A stretch of 64,000 nucleotides of DNA, from positions 1-64,000 of the forward strand of contig QMRV01000007.1 in assembly GCA_003649445.1 (NCBI GenBank), given 5' to 3'. The notes below the pieces were generated by a model. The model was not told where the DNA came from. It saw only the letters and a list, made by a program, of their open reading frames with translations, and did no database searches. Positions within the stretch are counted from its first letter, which is position 1. Every line of letters starts with the position of its first letter. The translations under genes and the position numbers were made by a program. Shown in pieces: positions 34,542 through 44,076 of the stretch. The stretch comes from Thermoprotei archaeon (GTDB taxonomy: Archaea > Thermoproteota > Thermoprotei > Thermofilales > B15-G2).

Positions 34542-36758
34542 ATGATAGAAAATAGAAATAATATATTAGTGTCTATACTGCTGTCTAGTATACTTCTATT
34601 AACACTGGTTTCTACAGACGCAGTATACTCCAAGAAAATTGTCCCTTCTGATGATTATGGAGTTTTAGAGAATAATTATGTTACTTCAAAAACTGTAATT
34701 TATACTCCTTCACAAGATACTAGCGTTTCTGAATGCTATCCTTCTTATAGCTATGGTTCTTCTCAAGTAATTTTCTCAGGATACTACGGGTCCGGCGACG
34801 AAGAGGAAAATGACCGCTACTATCGGTATGCTTATATAAGGTTTTCTTTTAACAAAATTCCAGCAAACGACATTAAGTACGCTAAACTTGTGCTCTATTT
34901 ATGTAAATCTATGACACTTTTTGAACCCGGAACTACTAAAAAAGTTTTTGACGTATACTGTACTACCACATACTGGTCCGAGTCGACTACTTGGTATAAT
35001 AGGCCTAAAATTCACGGCATTTACGGTAAGTTTACTGTTTTTGCAAGTGATCCCGATAAGAAATCCTACAGCGTTGACTTAACGGTGCTTATAAAGAAAT
35101 GGCTTTCTTTTGCTACTAACTACGGTATAGCCATTTGCAGTAAATATTCGAGCGAACACGCTATTGTTTCATGGTATTCTAGTGAAGTAAATAATGTTGC
35201 TTACAGACCTAAACTCATTATATCGTATAAGTATGGTCCTGAAATAGAGCTTATTCCTTCGTCTACGTCAGGATACCAGAGCACAACTATTAAAATAACT
35301 GTTAAAGTGTATTCAAGAGGAGGATTTTACGGTAAAGTATGTTTTCACGCAAGTATTCCTCAAGGATATACTTGCAGTTTTAGTCCGTCAAGTTTAATTA
35401 TTTCATCTAAAGAGTCCCCTAAGTTTACTACACTTAAGGTCTCTATTCCTTCGAGTGCCGCTGCAGGTACGACTACTATTAAAGTTAGAGCAGAGTCTGG
35501 GAACTACTATAGCTATTCTTTGCTGAAAATAAAAGTACTTCCTTACGGCTTTACTTTTACAGCAACTCCTTTATCTGTTTCTGTTAATCAAGGGAAAAGC
35601 TGCACTATTACTCTTAAGGTAACTAAAATAGGAGCTTACAATAAGAAAGTATCATTTAGTGCAGTTAAAGTGCCTAGCGGAATAACGGTTACTTTTAATC
35701 CCGCTACTCTTACTCCTACAGGCTCTGCTACAGCTTCTATTAAGGCCTCATATACGGTTAAACCGGGGACTTACAGCATTAATATATTAGCTAAAGGAGC
35801 CGACGGCAAGTCTTCTTATGTTATAATTAAAGTAGCTGTTAAGCCTGCTTTATTCGACTACTCTTTGAGTGTTTCTCCATCGTCGGTTAAAATTGTCAAA
35901 GGAAAATCAGCAACTGTTACTATTAATGCTGTACTGAAGAAAGGCTCACCTGAAGTTGTCTATCTAAGTGCTCAAAGCGTACCTAAAGGTATTTCCTGTA
36001 GTTTTTCTCCTGAAGAAATTAAGCCTACCGCTTCAAGTAAACTCACAATAACTGTTGACTCAAACTGTCCTTCCAAAGTATACACCATCGTGATTCTTGG
36101 TTCAAGTGAAAGTGAATTAGAAAAATCAGCTAAGTTAACTATCGAGGTAATAAACCGTATAATTCCTGTGTCTCCTCCTCAATGTATTATAGCTACTGTT
36201 ACTTATGGTAGCGAGCTCGCTGATGAAGTTCAAGTACTAAGAGGTTTCCGGGACAATATTATGATGAAAACTTATCAAGGCTCCTCTTTCTTTAAGTCAT
36301 TTAACGCTTTTTACTATAGCTGGAGTCCTAACATAGCTTACTGGATTCAAGAAAATCCGTGGGTAAAGCCGCTGTTTAAAGCACTAATTTATCCGCTGGT
36401 AGGAATTCTTTTGTTTTCAGTGTTTATAGTGTCTCCTATTATGAACATGCACCCTGATGTAGCTGTCTACATGGCTGAGACCATTATTTCGCTTTTAGTA
36501 GGCTTCATTTACTGTGGACTTCCCTTGAGTTTTACGCTTAGATCTAAATCGAAGTACTTTAGAAGAAAAATTTCTGCAGCAATGGGTTTAATGTCTTTAG
36601 CTACACTACTTACTTGTATTATACTGCAGATTACCGAGCTCTCAGACGCTCTTTCAATAACGTCTTTTCTCTATGTTCTAATGAACATCATCTTCTCACT
36701 TTACTCAACACCACTTCTAGTGAGAAAAATAAATGAAAAGCTTTTACGTATAAAGTAG
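34542..36758 (+). CDS. Surface protein: DNRLRE domain, beta-sandwich repeats, CFI-box and membrane anchor
   Basis: A 738-residue exported protein. A signal peptide (ILVSILLSSILLLTLVSTDA) is followed by a DNRLRE-like domain at about 50-230 (QDTSVSECYPSYSYGSS, YAYIRFSF, TYWSESTTWYNRP). Three related sandwich domains follow (about 235-330, 340-430, 440-535), each with a GISCSFSPxxIxPT-type motif. Then comes a CFI-box region, CIIATVTYGSELADEVQVLR, FRDNIM and YYSWSPNIAYWI (about 545-610). Four hydrophobic helices close the chain. Archaeal and bacterial proteins with DNRLRE and CFI-box regions are cell-surface adhesins or glycan-binding proteins. It precedes the GH116 gene on the same strand. Confidence 0.75.
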   Translation: MIENRNNILVSILLSSILLLTLVSTDAVYSKKIVPSDDYGVLENNYVTSKTVIYTPSQDTSVSECYPSYSYGSSQVIFSGYYGSGDEEENDRYYRYAYIRFSFNKIPANDIKYAKLVLYLCKSMTLFEPGTTKKVFDVYCTTTYWSESTTWYNRPKIHGIYGKFTVFASDPDKKSYSVDLTVLIKKWLSFATNYGIAICSKYSSEHAIVSWYSSEVNNVAYRPKLIISYKYGPEIELIPSSTSGYQSTTIKITVKVYSRGGFYGKVCFHASIPQGYTCSFSPSSLIISSKESPKFTTLKVSIPSSAAAGTTTIKVRAESGNYYSYSLLKIKVLPYGFTFTATPLSVSVNQGKSCTITLKVTKIGAYNKKVSFSAVKVPSGITVTFNPATLTPTGSATASIKASYTVKPGTYSINILAKGADGKSSYVIIKVAVKPALFDYSLSVSPSSVKIVKGKSATVTINAVLKKGSPEVVYLSAQSVPKGISCSFSPEEIKPTASSKLTITVDSNCPSKVYTIVILGSSESELEKSAKLTIEVINRIIPVSPPQCIIATVTYGSELADEVQVLRGFRDNIMMKTYQGSSFFKSFNAFYYSWSPNIAYWIQENPWVKPLFKALIYPLVGILLFSVFIVSPIMNMHPDVAVYMAETIISLLVGFIYCGLPLSFTLRSKSKYFRRKISAAMGLMSLATLLTCIILQITELSDALSITSFLYVLMNIIFSLYSTPLLVRKINEKLLRIK

Positions 36759-36855
36759 TTGGCCTTTTTCTTAGTTTATATTAATTTTTTAGCAGCCTGC
36801 TGTTTTATCATAGTTAATCATTTATTGTATTAGCTCTTAGTTCTCTAGAGATAAT

Positions 36856-39573
36856 ATGAGAATTGATTCATCTTACTGTACTGCATCTGGAGTGCCTCTA
36901 GGGGGTATAGGGACTGGTTCTGTTGAGCTGAGAGCTGACGGCAGATTCTATGAGTGGCATATATTCAACAATGGTCGGTGGGCTTGGAGACAGGAAGATA
37001 GGGAGAAAGAGTTTATGTCTCCTAGAGACTTCTTCTTTGTAGCTAGAACTAAAACTGCTGGCGGCAGTATTAGAGTAAGGCTTCTTCAGGCTAGTAAAGG
37101 CTATGAGCTAGGCGGAGACCCGTATACTTTCCCTTGGTTCAGGTCTGTTGATAAGATGGAGTATAATGGTGAACCACCCTTTATATTCATTAAGTACTTT
37201 GACCAAGATTTGCCTGTAGATATAGAGCTGGAAGCATTTTCGCCATTTATTCCAAGTGACGTGAAGAACTCGTCTATTCCAGTAGCGTTCTTCGTATTCA
37301 GGGTAAGGAACAAGCTCGATGAAGAAATAGAGTTTAGTCTACTTGCTGGAATAAAGAATCCTTTTGGAGAAATTCCAGCTGAAGCAGAGATATTCGTTGA
37401 TAAAATCAAGGGAGGCTTCGCTTTAACCATAAAGGGCACTAATATCCATAGGAAGCACTGCATGTATAGAGGCTCTATTACTCTCGGCTTTATTAGTGAA
37501 GGAGAGTACGGCTACTGCTTGACTGCTCCCTATGAGGAGCGCCCACTTAGATACAAGTGGGTTGAATTCAGGGCTACTGGTCTGCTAAAAGATGAAGAAA
37601 AGCTTACTAGAGTAGAAGAGAGAGTCTACAGTATTGTTGTCTGTAAGAAGAGACTTAAACCTAGAGAAGAAACTAAGATCACTGTTTTCTTAGCATGGTT
37701 TTTCCCTAACCATTACGATGACTTAGGGTACTATCTTGGTCACGCTTATGAAAACTACTTTGATTCGTCGAGTAGTGTAGCTGAGTACATTGTAGACAAC
37801 TTTGAGTATCTCTACAGCTACACTAAGAAATTCCACGACTTGCTTTACTCTACTTCAGTCGACTACTGGCTAGTAGACTTAATTGCCTCTCAGTTAACCA
37901 CTATGGTTAAGTCTACTTACTACACTAAAGACAAGCTTTTCGGTGTATGGGAGGGCTATGGATGCTGTGGACTAAATACCACTGATGTAGCGTTCTATGG
38001 CTCAATAATGATTCTACAGCTGTTTCCCGAATTAGAAAAGACTTGGATTAAGTATCATGCAAAGTGGCAGCTCAAGCCGGATCTCTCTCCGTACTACGAA
38101 GTATTTGCTTTAGCAATCCCAGAGAACATGGCCTTGCTAAAAGAAGAATTAAAAAAGGATCCTAGCATAGGTATGGATTTAGAGAAATTTAAGAAGACTG
38201 TAAGGAAAATTGTAGAGAAGACTGGTAAAGATCCTACAGGCAGAATAATGCACTACTTTGTAGGCTCGTTTAAGCGCCCCGACACATACAATAGACCCGA
38301 TATGAACCCAGAGTACGTTTTAATGGTTATTAGAGACGCTTTCTGGCTTGGCGATAGAAGTCTACTAGAATCTTTGTGGAATGTTATTAAGGAGGCCATA
38401 GAAGTTATTTTAAGAGTTCATGATCCCGTCGGCTTAAAGCTTCTCTATCACTACGCTCCTGCAGGCTACGAGGCCATTCATCAGAGTATAGCATATCGGT
38501 TAGGGTTTGCTGAACGTTTCGGCAGATTCTTGAGCTATGCTGCTGCTGGTTATACATTTTACCCGATATCGGTTCAAACATTTGATGCTTGGAGCCTTTT
38601 AGGAATAACTTCATTTACTGGAGTGCTGTGGTTGGCTGCACTAAAAGCTGTAGAAAAAGCAGCTGAAATAGTGGGAGATAACGAGTACAGCGAGCACGTG
38701 AAGAGAATATTCGGCGAAGGTAAAGAGAATTTAGTTAAGTATCTCTGGAATGGAGAATACCTTGACCTATGGTATGACCCTATTAGCGGCAAAAGGGATA
38801 AAGGCTGTTCTGCTTCGCAGCTCGATGGGCAACTCTACTTAACGCTTTTACTAGACCTCGGCTATCTACTTGATAGAGATAAGACACTAAAGATTCTTCA
38901 AAGTATATTTAAATACAACTTTGCTGAAGAAGAAGGGTTACTTAATGGAGTGTACCCAGGTAGACCAAGGCCAGCTTTTGCAGGAGACATGCCTTTACCG
39001 AATGATACTGGCTTGAAGTACACTGTTGGCTCGCAAATAGATACTCCGTGGACAGGTATCGAGTTCGAAGTAGCCGCACACATGATAAACGAAGGCATGG
39101 TAGAGGAAGCATTTAAAATACTTAAGGCAATACACGAGAGATATGCTAGGTACGGTGAATACTGGAACCACATTGAGTGTGGTGGCCACTATTATCGCCC
39201 AATGGACTCTTGGCTAGTACTTATGGCTCTCGAAGGCCTACTCTACAACGGGTTCGAGAAAAGACTGAGATTTATGCCTAAAATAAACGAGAAGTCATTC
39301 AGAGGTTTGCTGACAGTTACCGGGAACTGGGGTATTGTCGAGCAAGTAGTCGAGGATAATGTGCAGAAAGTATCTATTAGTCTTGAGCAGGGCTCGCTTA
39401 AGCTGAAAGTACTCGAATTAAAGAAGTTTGGCAGCGTAAAGAAAGTAGAGGTTTCAATTGACGGGGAAGCTGTAGAAGCTGACTTTAAAGAAGAAAAAGA
39501 AAAAGTCGTACTCGAATTAAGTAAAGAGGCTGTTGTAACGAAAACAATCAAAGTTAAAATATATTACCGTTGA
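36856..39573 (+). CDS. GH116 family glycosidase (beta-glucosidase/xylosidase type)
   Basis: A 905-residue protein with an N-terminal beta domain (SGVPLGGIGTGSVELRADG, the signature opening of GH116) and a C-terminal (alpha/alpha)6 barrel. FGVWEGYGCCGLNTTDVAFY holds Glu366 in the segment that carries the catalytic nucleophile in known members. FDAWSLLGITSF holds Asp577, matching the acid/base Asp in YDTW. Substrate-site motifs WTGIEFEVAAHMI and ECGGHYYRPMDSW are present. There is no signal peptide, so it is cytoplasmic. GH116 includes beta-glucosidases, beta-xylosidases and glucosylceramidases. A ceramidase-like gene lies 8 kb away, but a lipid role is only a possibility. Confidence 0.9.
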   Translation: MRIDSSYCTASGVPLGGIGTGSVELRADGRFYEWHIFNNGRWAWRQEDREKEFMSPRDFFFVARTKTAGGSIRVRLLQASKGYELGGDPYTFPWFRSVDKMEYNGEPPFIFIKYFDQDLPVDIELEAFSPFIPSDVKNSSIPVAFFVFRVRNKLDEEIEFSLLAGIKNPFGEIPAEAEIFVDKIKGGFALTIKGTNIHRKHCMYRGSITLGFISEGEYGYCLTAPYEERPLRYKWVEFRATGLLKDEEKLTRVEERVYSIVVCKKRLKPREETKITVFLAWFFPNHYDDLGYYLGHAYENYFDSSSSVAEYIVDNFEYLYSYTKKFHDLLYSTSVDYWLVDLIASQLTTMVKSTYYTKDKLFGVWEGYGCCGLNTTDVAFYGSIMILQLFPELEKTWIKYHAKWQLKPDLSPYYEVFALAIPENMALLKEELKKDPSIGMDLEKFKKTVRKIVEKTGKDPTGRIMHYFVGSFKRPDTYNRPDMNPEYVLMVIRDAFWLGDRSLLESLWNVIKEAIEVILRVHDPVGLKLLYHYAPAGYEAIHQSIAYRLGFAERFGRFLSYAAAGYTFYPISVQTFDAWSLLGITSFTGVLWLAALKAVEKAAEIVGDNEYSEHVKRIFGEGKENLVKYLWNGEYLDLWYDPISGKRDKGCSASQLDGQLYLTLLLDLGYLLDRDKTLKILQSIFKYNFAEEEGLLNGVYPGRPRPAFAGDMPLPNDTGLKYTVGSQIDTPWTGIEFEVAAHMINEGMVEEAFKILKAIHERYARYGEYWNHIECGGHYYRPMDSWLVLMALEGLLYNGFEKRLRFMPKINEKSFRGLLTVTGNWGIVEQVVEDNVQKVSISLEQGSLKLKVLELKKFGSVKKVEVSIDGEAVEADFKEEKEKVVLELSKEAVVTKTIKVKIYYR

Positions 39574-39580
39574 ATTATTT

Positions 39581-40984
39581 TTAAATATTTTTGAAGCTTG
39601 GCAAAGCTTTTAAGTCATTTATATCTATTGCTATTATTTTTTCTTCCCTTAACCTCTCTTTATCTAATATCTTTTTAGCTACTAGTCCATAGTATTTTTT
39701 CAAAGGTCTTATTTTCACGTAAGCTGTCTTCTCGGCTAAAGTATTGACTATATTTTGTGCTCTACTGTAGTCTATTTCACTCCACTTTACCTCCATATAC
39801 AGTGCTGTTTTCGTTTTAGCGTTGTATGCCACTATATCTATATCGAATGAGCCTTGAGGAAACTTGCCATAGTATTTTGATATTGATGTAGGTGTGAAAG
39901 GTAGTTTATTTTCTTTAGCGAGCTTTTCCACTATTTCTTTTGCTAGTAACTCAAATGCTTCACCTAGATAAGTGTTTAGTGTTTGTATACATTTTTCATA
40001 GACTTTTCTCCAGTTATATTCTAGTAGACTTCTATTCTTGTATACGTACTTAAACCAGAATTTTGTAAAGTAGTCTTTTATCGTATAAAATGCACCCTTT
40101 TTCCTACCAGCGGGAAGCTCTGGCTTAATTATGTCTAAGAGCTCTGTTAAGTCTTTTAAATACGGTGATAGTGAAGTAGGCTTTAGTCCCACTTTATTAG
40201 CTATTTCAGATACTCTACAATATCCTTCAGCTATCGCCGACAATATTGAGGAGTAAGTGTAGTAGTCTTTTCCAAAGGTTTCTCTAAGGATACCATTTAC
40301 TTCGTCTCGTAGTGGAGCATGTTCTTCGAAAACTAGTTTCTTCAATGCATCTTCAATGCTTTTTACGGAATATTTCTGTATTAAAGCGTAGTAGTAAGGT
40401 ACTCCTCCGAAAATTAAGTAGAATTTTACTTGCTCTTCAAGACAATTTACTCCGAGATCTTTAAGCCACTCAATTATAGTAGTTACTTCTAAAGGCTTTA
40501 CTTCAAGCCTTACATCAGCTCTACCGTATAAAGGTGACTGATAGTCTTCAAAAAGCCTCTTAATTAAGCCAACAACAGATCCACATACAATTACTGAAGG
40601 TCTTTTCTCTTTAGTATCCCAGAACCTCTGTAACTCAAATGGCACCGATGAGTCTACTCTAGTAAACCACTGGAACTCATCAAAAACAACTATTCCATCG
40701 TACTCAGAAAGCAGTTCAAAGAACTCTCTCCAAGACTCCGGCCTAACGTAGCTAGGTAATCTCATAGCTTCTCTTAATTGCCTGGAAAACTCTTCGAGTA
40801 GCATTTTACTACTTTTCTCAGGATTTACAAAAAGATAAATAAACTTCCTATTTTTACAGAATTCTAAAATAAGTCTAGTTTTACCTACTCTTCTTCTGCC
40901 ATAAATAACAGCTAGAAAAGGCTCACTAACACTAGTCAAAGTTTTCAATTCAGCCTCCCTATCGTAAAACTTTATTTCAGTCAT
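39581..40984 (-). CDS. Archaeal P-loop ATPase (AAA, DUF234 type)
   Basis: A protein of about 467 residues. Walker A is GRRRVGKTRL after FYDREAELKTL; Walker B is YDGIVVFDEFQW; and sensor-type IVCGSVVGLIKRLF follows. The middle contains a winged helix (ILSAIAEGYCRVSEIANKVG, then LKPTSLSPYLKDLTELLDII). The end has a restriction-endonuclease-like DUF234 core (FDIDIVAYNAKTKTALYMEVKW). This class of archaeal ATPase is common and often found near mobile or toxin genes; its function is not known. ATG 40984 (MTEIKFYDRE) is chosen over the upstream ATG at 41080, whose 32 extra residues are hydrophobic and cross the promoter. Confidence 0.85.
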   Translation of the reverse strand: MTEIKFYDREAELKTLTSVSEPFLAVIYGRRRVGKTRLILEFCKNRKFIYLFVNPEKSSKMLLEEFSRQLREAMRLPSYVRPESWREFFELLSEYDGIVVFDEFQWFTRVDSSVPFELQRFWDTKEKRPSVIVCGSVVGLIKRLFEDYQSPLYGRADVRLEVKPLEVTTIIEWLKDLGVNCLEEQVKFYLIFGGVPYYYALIQKYSVKSIEDALKKLVFEEHAPLRDEVNGILRETFGKDYYTYSSILSAIAEGYCRVSEIANKVGLKPTSLSPYLKDLTELLDIIKPELPAGRKKGAFYTIKDYFTKFWFKYVYKNRSLLEYNWRKVYEKCIQTLNTYLGEAFELLAKEIVEKLAKENKLPFTPTSISKYYGKFPQGSFDIDIVAYNAKTKTALYMEVKWSEIDYSRAQNIVNTLAEKTAYVKIRPLKKYYGLVAKKILDKERLREEKIIAIDINDLKALPSFKNI

Positions 40985-41099
40985 AATTATTACAAATAGA
41001 ATAATTATAATTGGCATAAAATACTTTGCGCTCAAAATCACCGAACTATAAATTGGCGGTAGCCAAAAAATTACCACCAACTATGTAAAACCTTATATA

Positions 41100-41120
41100 G
41101 GTAGACCTAACTAGTCTACC
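41100..41120. promoter_or_regulatory. Perfect inverted repeat at the vapBC start, likely operator
   Basis: GGTAGAC at 41100-41106 is repeated as GTCTACC at 41114-41120 with a 7-base spacer. It lies between a TATA-like CTTATATA (41091-41098) and the GTG at 41123, so a bound VapB dimer would block initiation. VapB proteins are known to bind inverted repeats at their own promoters; the assignment here rests on position and symmetry. Confidence 0.6.
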
Positions 41121-41122
41121 CC

Positions 41123-41347
41123 GTGAAATACGTTACTGTTTCTGCCAAAATACCCGTAGAATTAAAAGAAATGCTAGATAAACTAGGAATAAAGCCTGGG
41201 CCTGTAATAAGGAGAGCTCTAGAAGAAGAAGTCAGGAGAGCTATGTTTAAGAGACTTGAGGAACGAGCCAAAAAATTGAGTAAAAAACTTCCAGAGATAT
41301 CAGACGAGGAAATAGCTGAAATCATTAGAGAGTATAGGGAGAGATAA
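41123..41347 (+). CDS. VapB-like antitoxin
   Basis: A 74-residue protein starting at GTG 41123. VTVSAKIPVELKEMLDKLGI, then PGPVIRRALEEEVRRA, is a ribbon-helix-helix motif, followed by a helical acidic tail (KLPEISDEEIAEIIREYRER) for binding the toxin. The stop overlaps the toxin start by one base (TAATG). The promoter holds an inverted repeat. Confidence 0.88.
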   Translation: MKYVTVSAKIPVELKEMLDKLGIKPGPVIRRALEEEVRRAMFKRLEERAKKLSKKLPEISDEEIAEIIREYRER

Positions 41348-41760
41348 TGTATCTTTTTGACGCAAGCTCAATTTTAAACTTAATTAAAAGAGGTCTAGTC
41401 ACACCCCTAGCTGATGGATTAACCCTAGATTTAGCTCTCTACGAGTGTTTAAACGCTATTTGGAAAGAACATAAATTACTAAAGAAATTAAAAGAAGACA
41501 TTGCTTTAGAATATGTAGACATTGTAGCAGATTTATTTAAATCAATGAATATATCTTCCATCAAAGGCTTTGAGAAAGAAGTATTTAAGTTAGCAGACAA
41601 AGAAGAACTCACAATATATGATGCATCTTATCTGTACTTAGCTAAAGTGAAAAATCTAGTACTAGTAACAGATGACAGGAAATTAAGAGAAAAAGCTTCA
41701 AAATACACCAAAACGTTGGCAAGTAAAGACATAGAAAAGAAATATAAACAAATCCTATAA
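41347..41760 (+). CDS. VapC-like PIN-domain toxin
   Basis: A 137-residue PIN domain. The acidic ligands are in YLFDASSIL, LALYECLNAIW, TIYDASYLYLA and LVTDDRKLREKA. This is the usual VapC arrangement, so a metal-dependent ribonuclease is expected. It is translationally coupled to the vapB gene by a one-base overlap. Confidence 0.9.
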   Translation: MYLFDASSILNLIKRGLVTPLADGLTLDLALYECLNAIWKEHKLLKKLKEDIALEYVDIVADLFKSMNISSIKGFEKEVFKLADKEELTIYDASYLYLAKVKNLVLVTDDRKLREKASKYTKTLASKDIEKKYKQIL

Positions 41761-41922
41761 ACTAGGCTCCCTTACGTCTCAAGAGACTCGTGGGGTTATG
41801 TTAATAGTATCTATATTACGTAAATTTATTTTTAGATTATGTTTATGCTTCAATTAGACTTAAATGCTCATTAACTTTAGTCACACACTTTATTTTGTGC
41901 AATGTCTAATAATTAGTTTTTT

Positions 41923-41942
41923 AAATTAGGTGCACCTAATTT
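41923..41942. promoter_or_regulatory. Perfect 20-bp palindrome, probable DtxR/MDR1-type iron operator
   Basis: AAATTAGGTGCACCTAATTT is its own reverse complement. The core TTAGGT-AC-CTAA resembles DtxR/IdeR boxes (TTAGGT..ACCTAA). A TTTTTTAAAT TATA-like element lies just upstream and partly overlaps, and the feoA ATG is at 41951. A DtxR-type regulator is encoded at the other end of the feo genes (44066-44494). Iron-dependent repression of feoAB is inferred. Confidence 0.75.
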
Positions 41943-41950
41943 TATTAGGT

Positions 41951-42163
41951 ATGGCTAACTCAAGTATCAACAATAAATCTCTAAAAATAGTGGAAGTAAA
42001 AGGAGACCTCAGCTTACTGCAGAAACTTACTCCCTTCGGTATATATCCTGGTGCAGAAATCAAAGTGCTGTCCAGAGGGAGGAGAGGTGTATTAGTCGAA
42101 GTAAATAATTCTATAGTATTTCTTGACAACAAGATATTTTCAAAAATATACTGCAGGGACTGA
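41951..42163 (+). CDS. feoA: FeoA-like SH3-domain protein
   Basis: A 70-residue protein with the FeoA SH3-like pattern: LSLLQKLTPFGIYPGAEIKV, LSRGRRGVLVEVNN and IVFLDNKIFSKIYC. FeoA supports FeoB in ferrous iron transport. ATG 41951 is chosen over GTG 41930 because the latter lies within the palindromic operator. The gap to feoB is two bases, so the two are cotranscribed. Confidence 0.85.
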   Translation: MANSSINNKSLKIVEVKGDLSLLQKLTPFGIYPGAEIKVLSRGRRGVLVEVNNSIVFLDNKIFSKIYCRD

Positions 42164-42165
42164 CA

Positions 42166-44076
42166 ATGGAAATTAAAGTAGTTTTATTTGGACACCCTAA
42201 TGTAGGAAAATCAGTTATATTCAGCAAACTAACTAAGCTGACAGCAATAGCCTCAAACTACCCTGGAACTACAGTTGAAATATATGAAGGAAAATTAGAG
42301 TACCGCGGACACACCATAAAAATAGTAGATGCTCCAGGAACATACTCACTTATTCCTCGAAACGAAGCAGAAAGCATTGCAAGAAAAATACTATTTAATA
42401 GCCCTCCTCCGATAGTAGTGCATGTCGTCGACGCAACTAGTCTCAAAAGACACCTCTACTTGACTTTAGAACTACTTGAGCTCCCTCTCCCCATAGTACT
42501 GGCTGTAAACCAAGTAGATAGAGCAGAAAAACTAGGAATAAAAATCAACAAAGAGAAACTAGAAAAACTCCTAGGAATTCCAGTAGTACTCACTGTTGCC
42601 ACTAAAGGTAAAGGACTTAAAGAACTACTTGAAACTATAATTAATATAGCAGAGAAATTCAATAAGAAGTATTTTGTTAGAAAAACTCCCACGGAAAAAC
42701 ATTTAAGTAAAATAGAGAAATATATCTTACCTAGGTTATCAAGTAAAAATAAAGTATTTTCAAAAGCTATAACTTATTTCACAATATTTAGTGATAAAGA
42801 ATACTCTCACCTAAGAAAAAGCATTCCTTTAACAATTGACTTAGAAGAAATAGCTAATAAAATAATAGCAGATAGAATAAAGGTAGTCGAAGATATTTAC
42901 AGAGAAGCAGTTCAGGAAGATAAAGAGTTCTTTAAAGTAAATTTAGTAGACTCATTACTAGTACACCCTGTTAAAGGCCTTATTATTACTACTTCTATAA
43001 CACTAGCTATAGTTTGGCTTACTTTAGCTGTAATACATGAAATAGCTCACAGAGTACCCTTCATGATATATTACTCCATTTACGAGAAAATTGTTTGGGA
43101 GCCGTTAAACGAAATACTGCCAGAGAATATTTTCAAATATATTTTAATTGGAGATAATCCCGGAATATATTCTTCTATGGGCTTACTGACTACAGGTATA
43201 TTTTTCGTGTTCTTCATGATACTTCCATGCCTTATAGTACTCTACTTTGTCTTAGGCCTACTAGAAGACTCAGGTATTTTACCTAGACTAATAGTGCCAT
43301 TTGATTGCCCTCTACGAAGACTAGGTATGTGTGGTGAAGCTATACTGCCAATAGTAGCAGGCACTGGATGCAGTATTGTAGGAGTGTTTTCTACAAGAAT
43401 TCTTAAGACTAAGAAATCGAAGTTTATTGCCTCAGTAATTCAGTGGATAGGAGTCCCGTGTATGGCTGAACAAGTAATGATATGGTTTGTTCTCGGAAGC
43501 TATGGTTCAGCATACGTGCTCTTACTCTATATAATTTTACTGCTAGTCACCATTCTAGTAGGGTTTTTCTTAAATACTGTAATAGAAGGCGTGGAAGAAC
43601 CACTAGTAGTAGAGCTACCTCCTTGGAGAAAACCTTTATTAGAAAATGTTTTAGCGAAAACTTTTCTTAGAGTAAAAGAATTCCTTTTGAGAGGAACTCC
43701 CCTCATTTTAGCAGGAATATTGTTCGTGAACATACTCTACTACACAGGATCAATAAATGCTTTAGCTGAGTTCACTTCCCCAATATTTTCAGGACTATTT
43801 AACCTACCCGAAGACACTGTAGTAGCTATTATTGTAGGTATTTTAAGAAAAGACGTAGCTGTAGGCGTACTAAAATCTGTTGCACCTCAGCTGTCTCCAC
43901 TACAAATGCTTACAGCAATAACTATTACAACACTATGCTTCCCCTGTATAGGCACTCTAGTAGTTTCACTAAAAGAAGTAGGAGTAAAACAAACTCTCTT
44001 GATGATAGGACTAATGATTATAGTCGCAGCCATCACTGGAGGAATACTTGGACTAGTCTCGAGTATTAAGCTTTAA
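42166..44076 (+). CDS. feoB: Ferrous iron transporter FeoB
   Basis: A 636-residue protein. The N-terminal GTPase has G1 GHPNVGKSV, G2 SNYPGTTVE, G3 DAPGTYSL and G4 NQVDRA. The membrane part has about ten helices, with two Gate-type segments including EAILPIVAGTGCSIVG and a Cys-containing loop PFDCPLRRLGMCGEA and ITTLCFPCIGTL. This is the standard archaeal FeoB layout, somewhat shorter than the bacterial form. It imports Fe(II) into the cytoplasm. The 3' end overlaps the convergent DtxR gene by 11 bases. Confidence 0.96.
   Translation: MEIKVVLFGHPNVGKSVIFSKLTKLTAIASNYPGTTVEIYEGKLEYRGHTIKIVDAPGTYSLIPRNEAESIARKILFNSPPPIVVHVVDATSLKRHLYLTLELLELPLPIVLAVNQVDRAEKLGIKINKEKLEKLLGIPVVLTVATKGKGLKELLETIINIAEKFNKKYFVRKTPTEKHLSKIEKYILPRLSSKNKVFSKAITYFTIFSDKEYSHLRKSIPLTIDLEEIANKIIADRIKVVEDIYREAVQEDKEFFKVNLVDSLLVHPVKGLIITTSITLAIVWLTLAVIHEIAHRVPFMIYYSIYEKIVWEPLNEILPENIFKYILIGDNPGIYSSMGLLTTGIFFVFFMILPCLIVLYFVLGLLEDSGILPRLIVPFDCPLRRLGMCGEAILPIVAGTGCSIVGVFSTRILKTKKSKFIASVIQWIGVPCMAEQVMIWFVLGSYGSAYVLLLYIILLLVTILVGFFLNTVIEGVEEPLVVELPPWRKPLLENVLAKTFLRVKEFLLRGTPLILAGILFVNILYYTGSINALAEFTSPIFSGLFNLPEDTVVAIIVGILRKDVAVGVLKSVAPQLSPLQMLTAITITTLCFPCIGTLVVSLKEVGVKQTLLMIGLMIIVAAITGGILGLVSSIKL

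Noticed and set aside
39243..39551. 102-codon minus-strand frame inside GH116
   Set aside because: Serine-rich mirror of the conserved C-terminus of the glycosidase; no start context.
41773..41784. Short inverted repeat GTCTC-AA-GAGAC after vapC
   Set aside because: A five-base stem with a two-base loop and no T-run; too weak to call a terminator.
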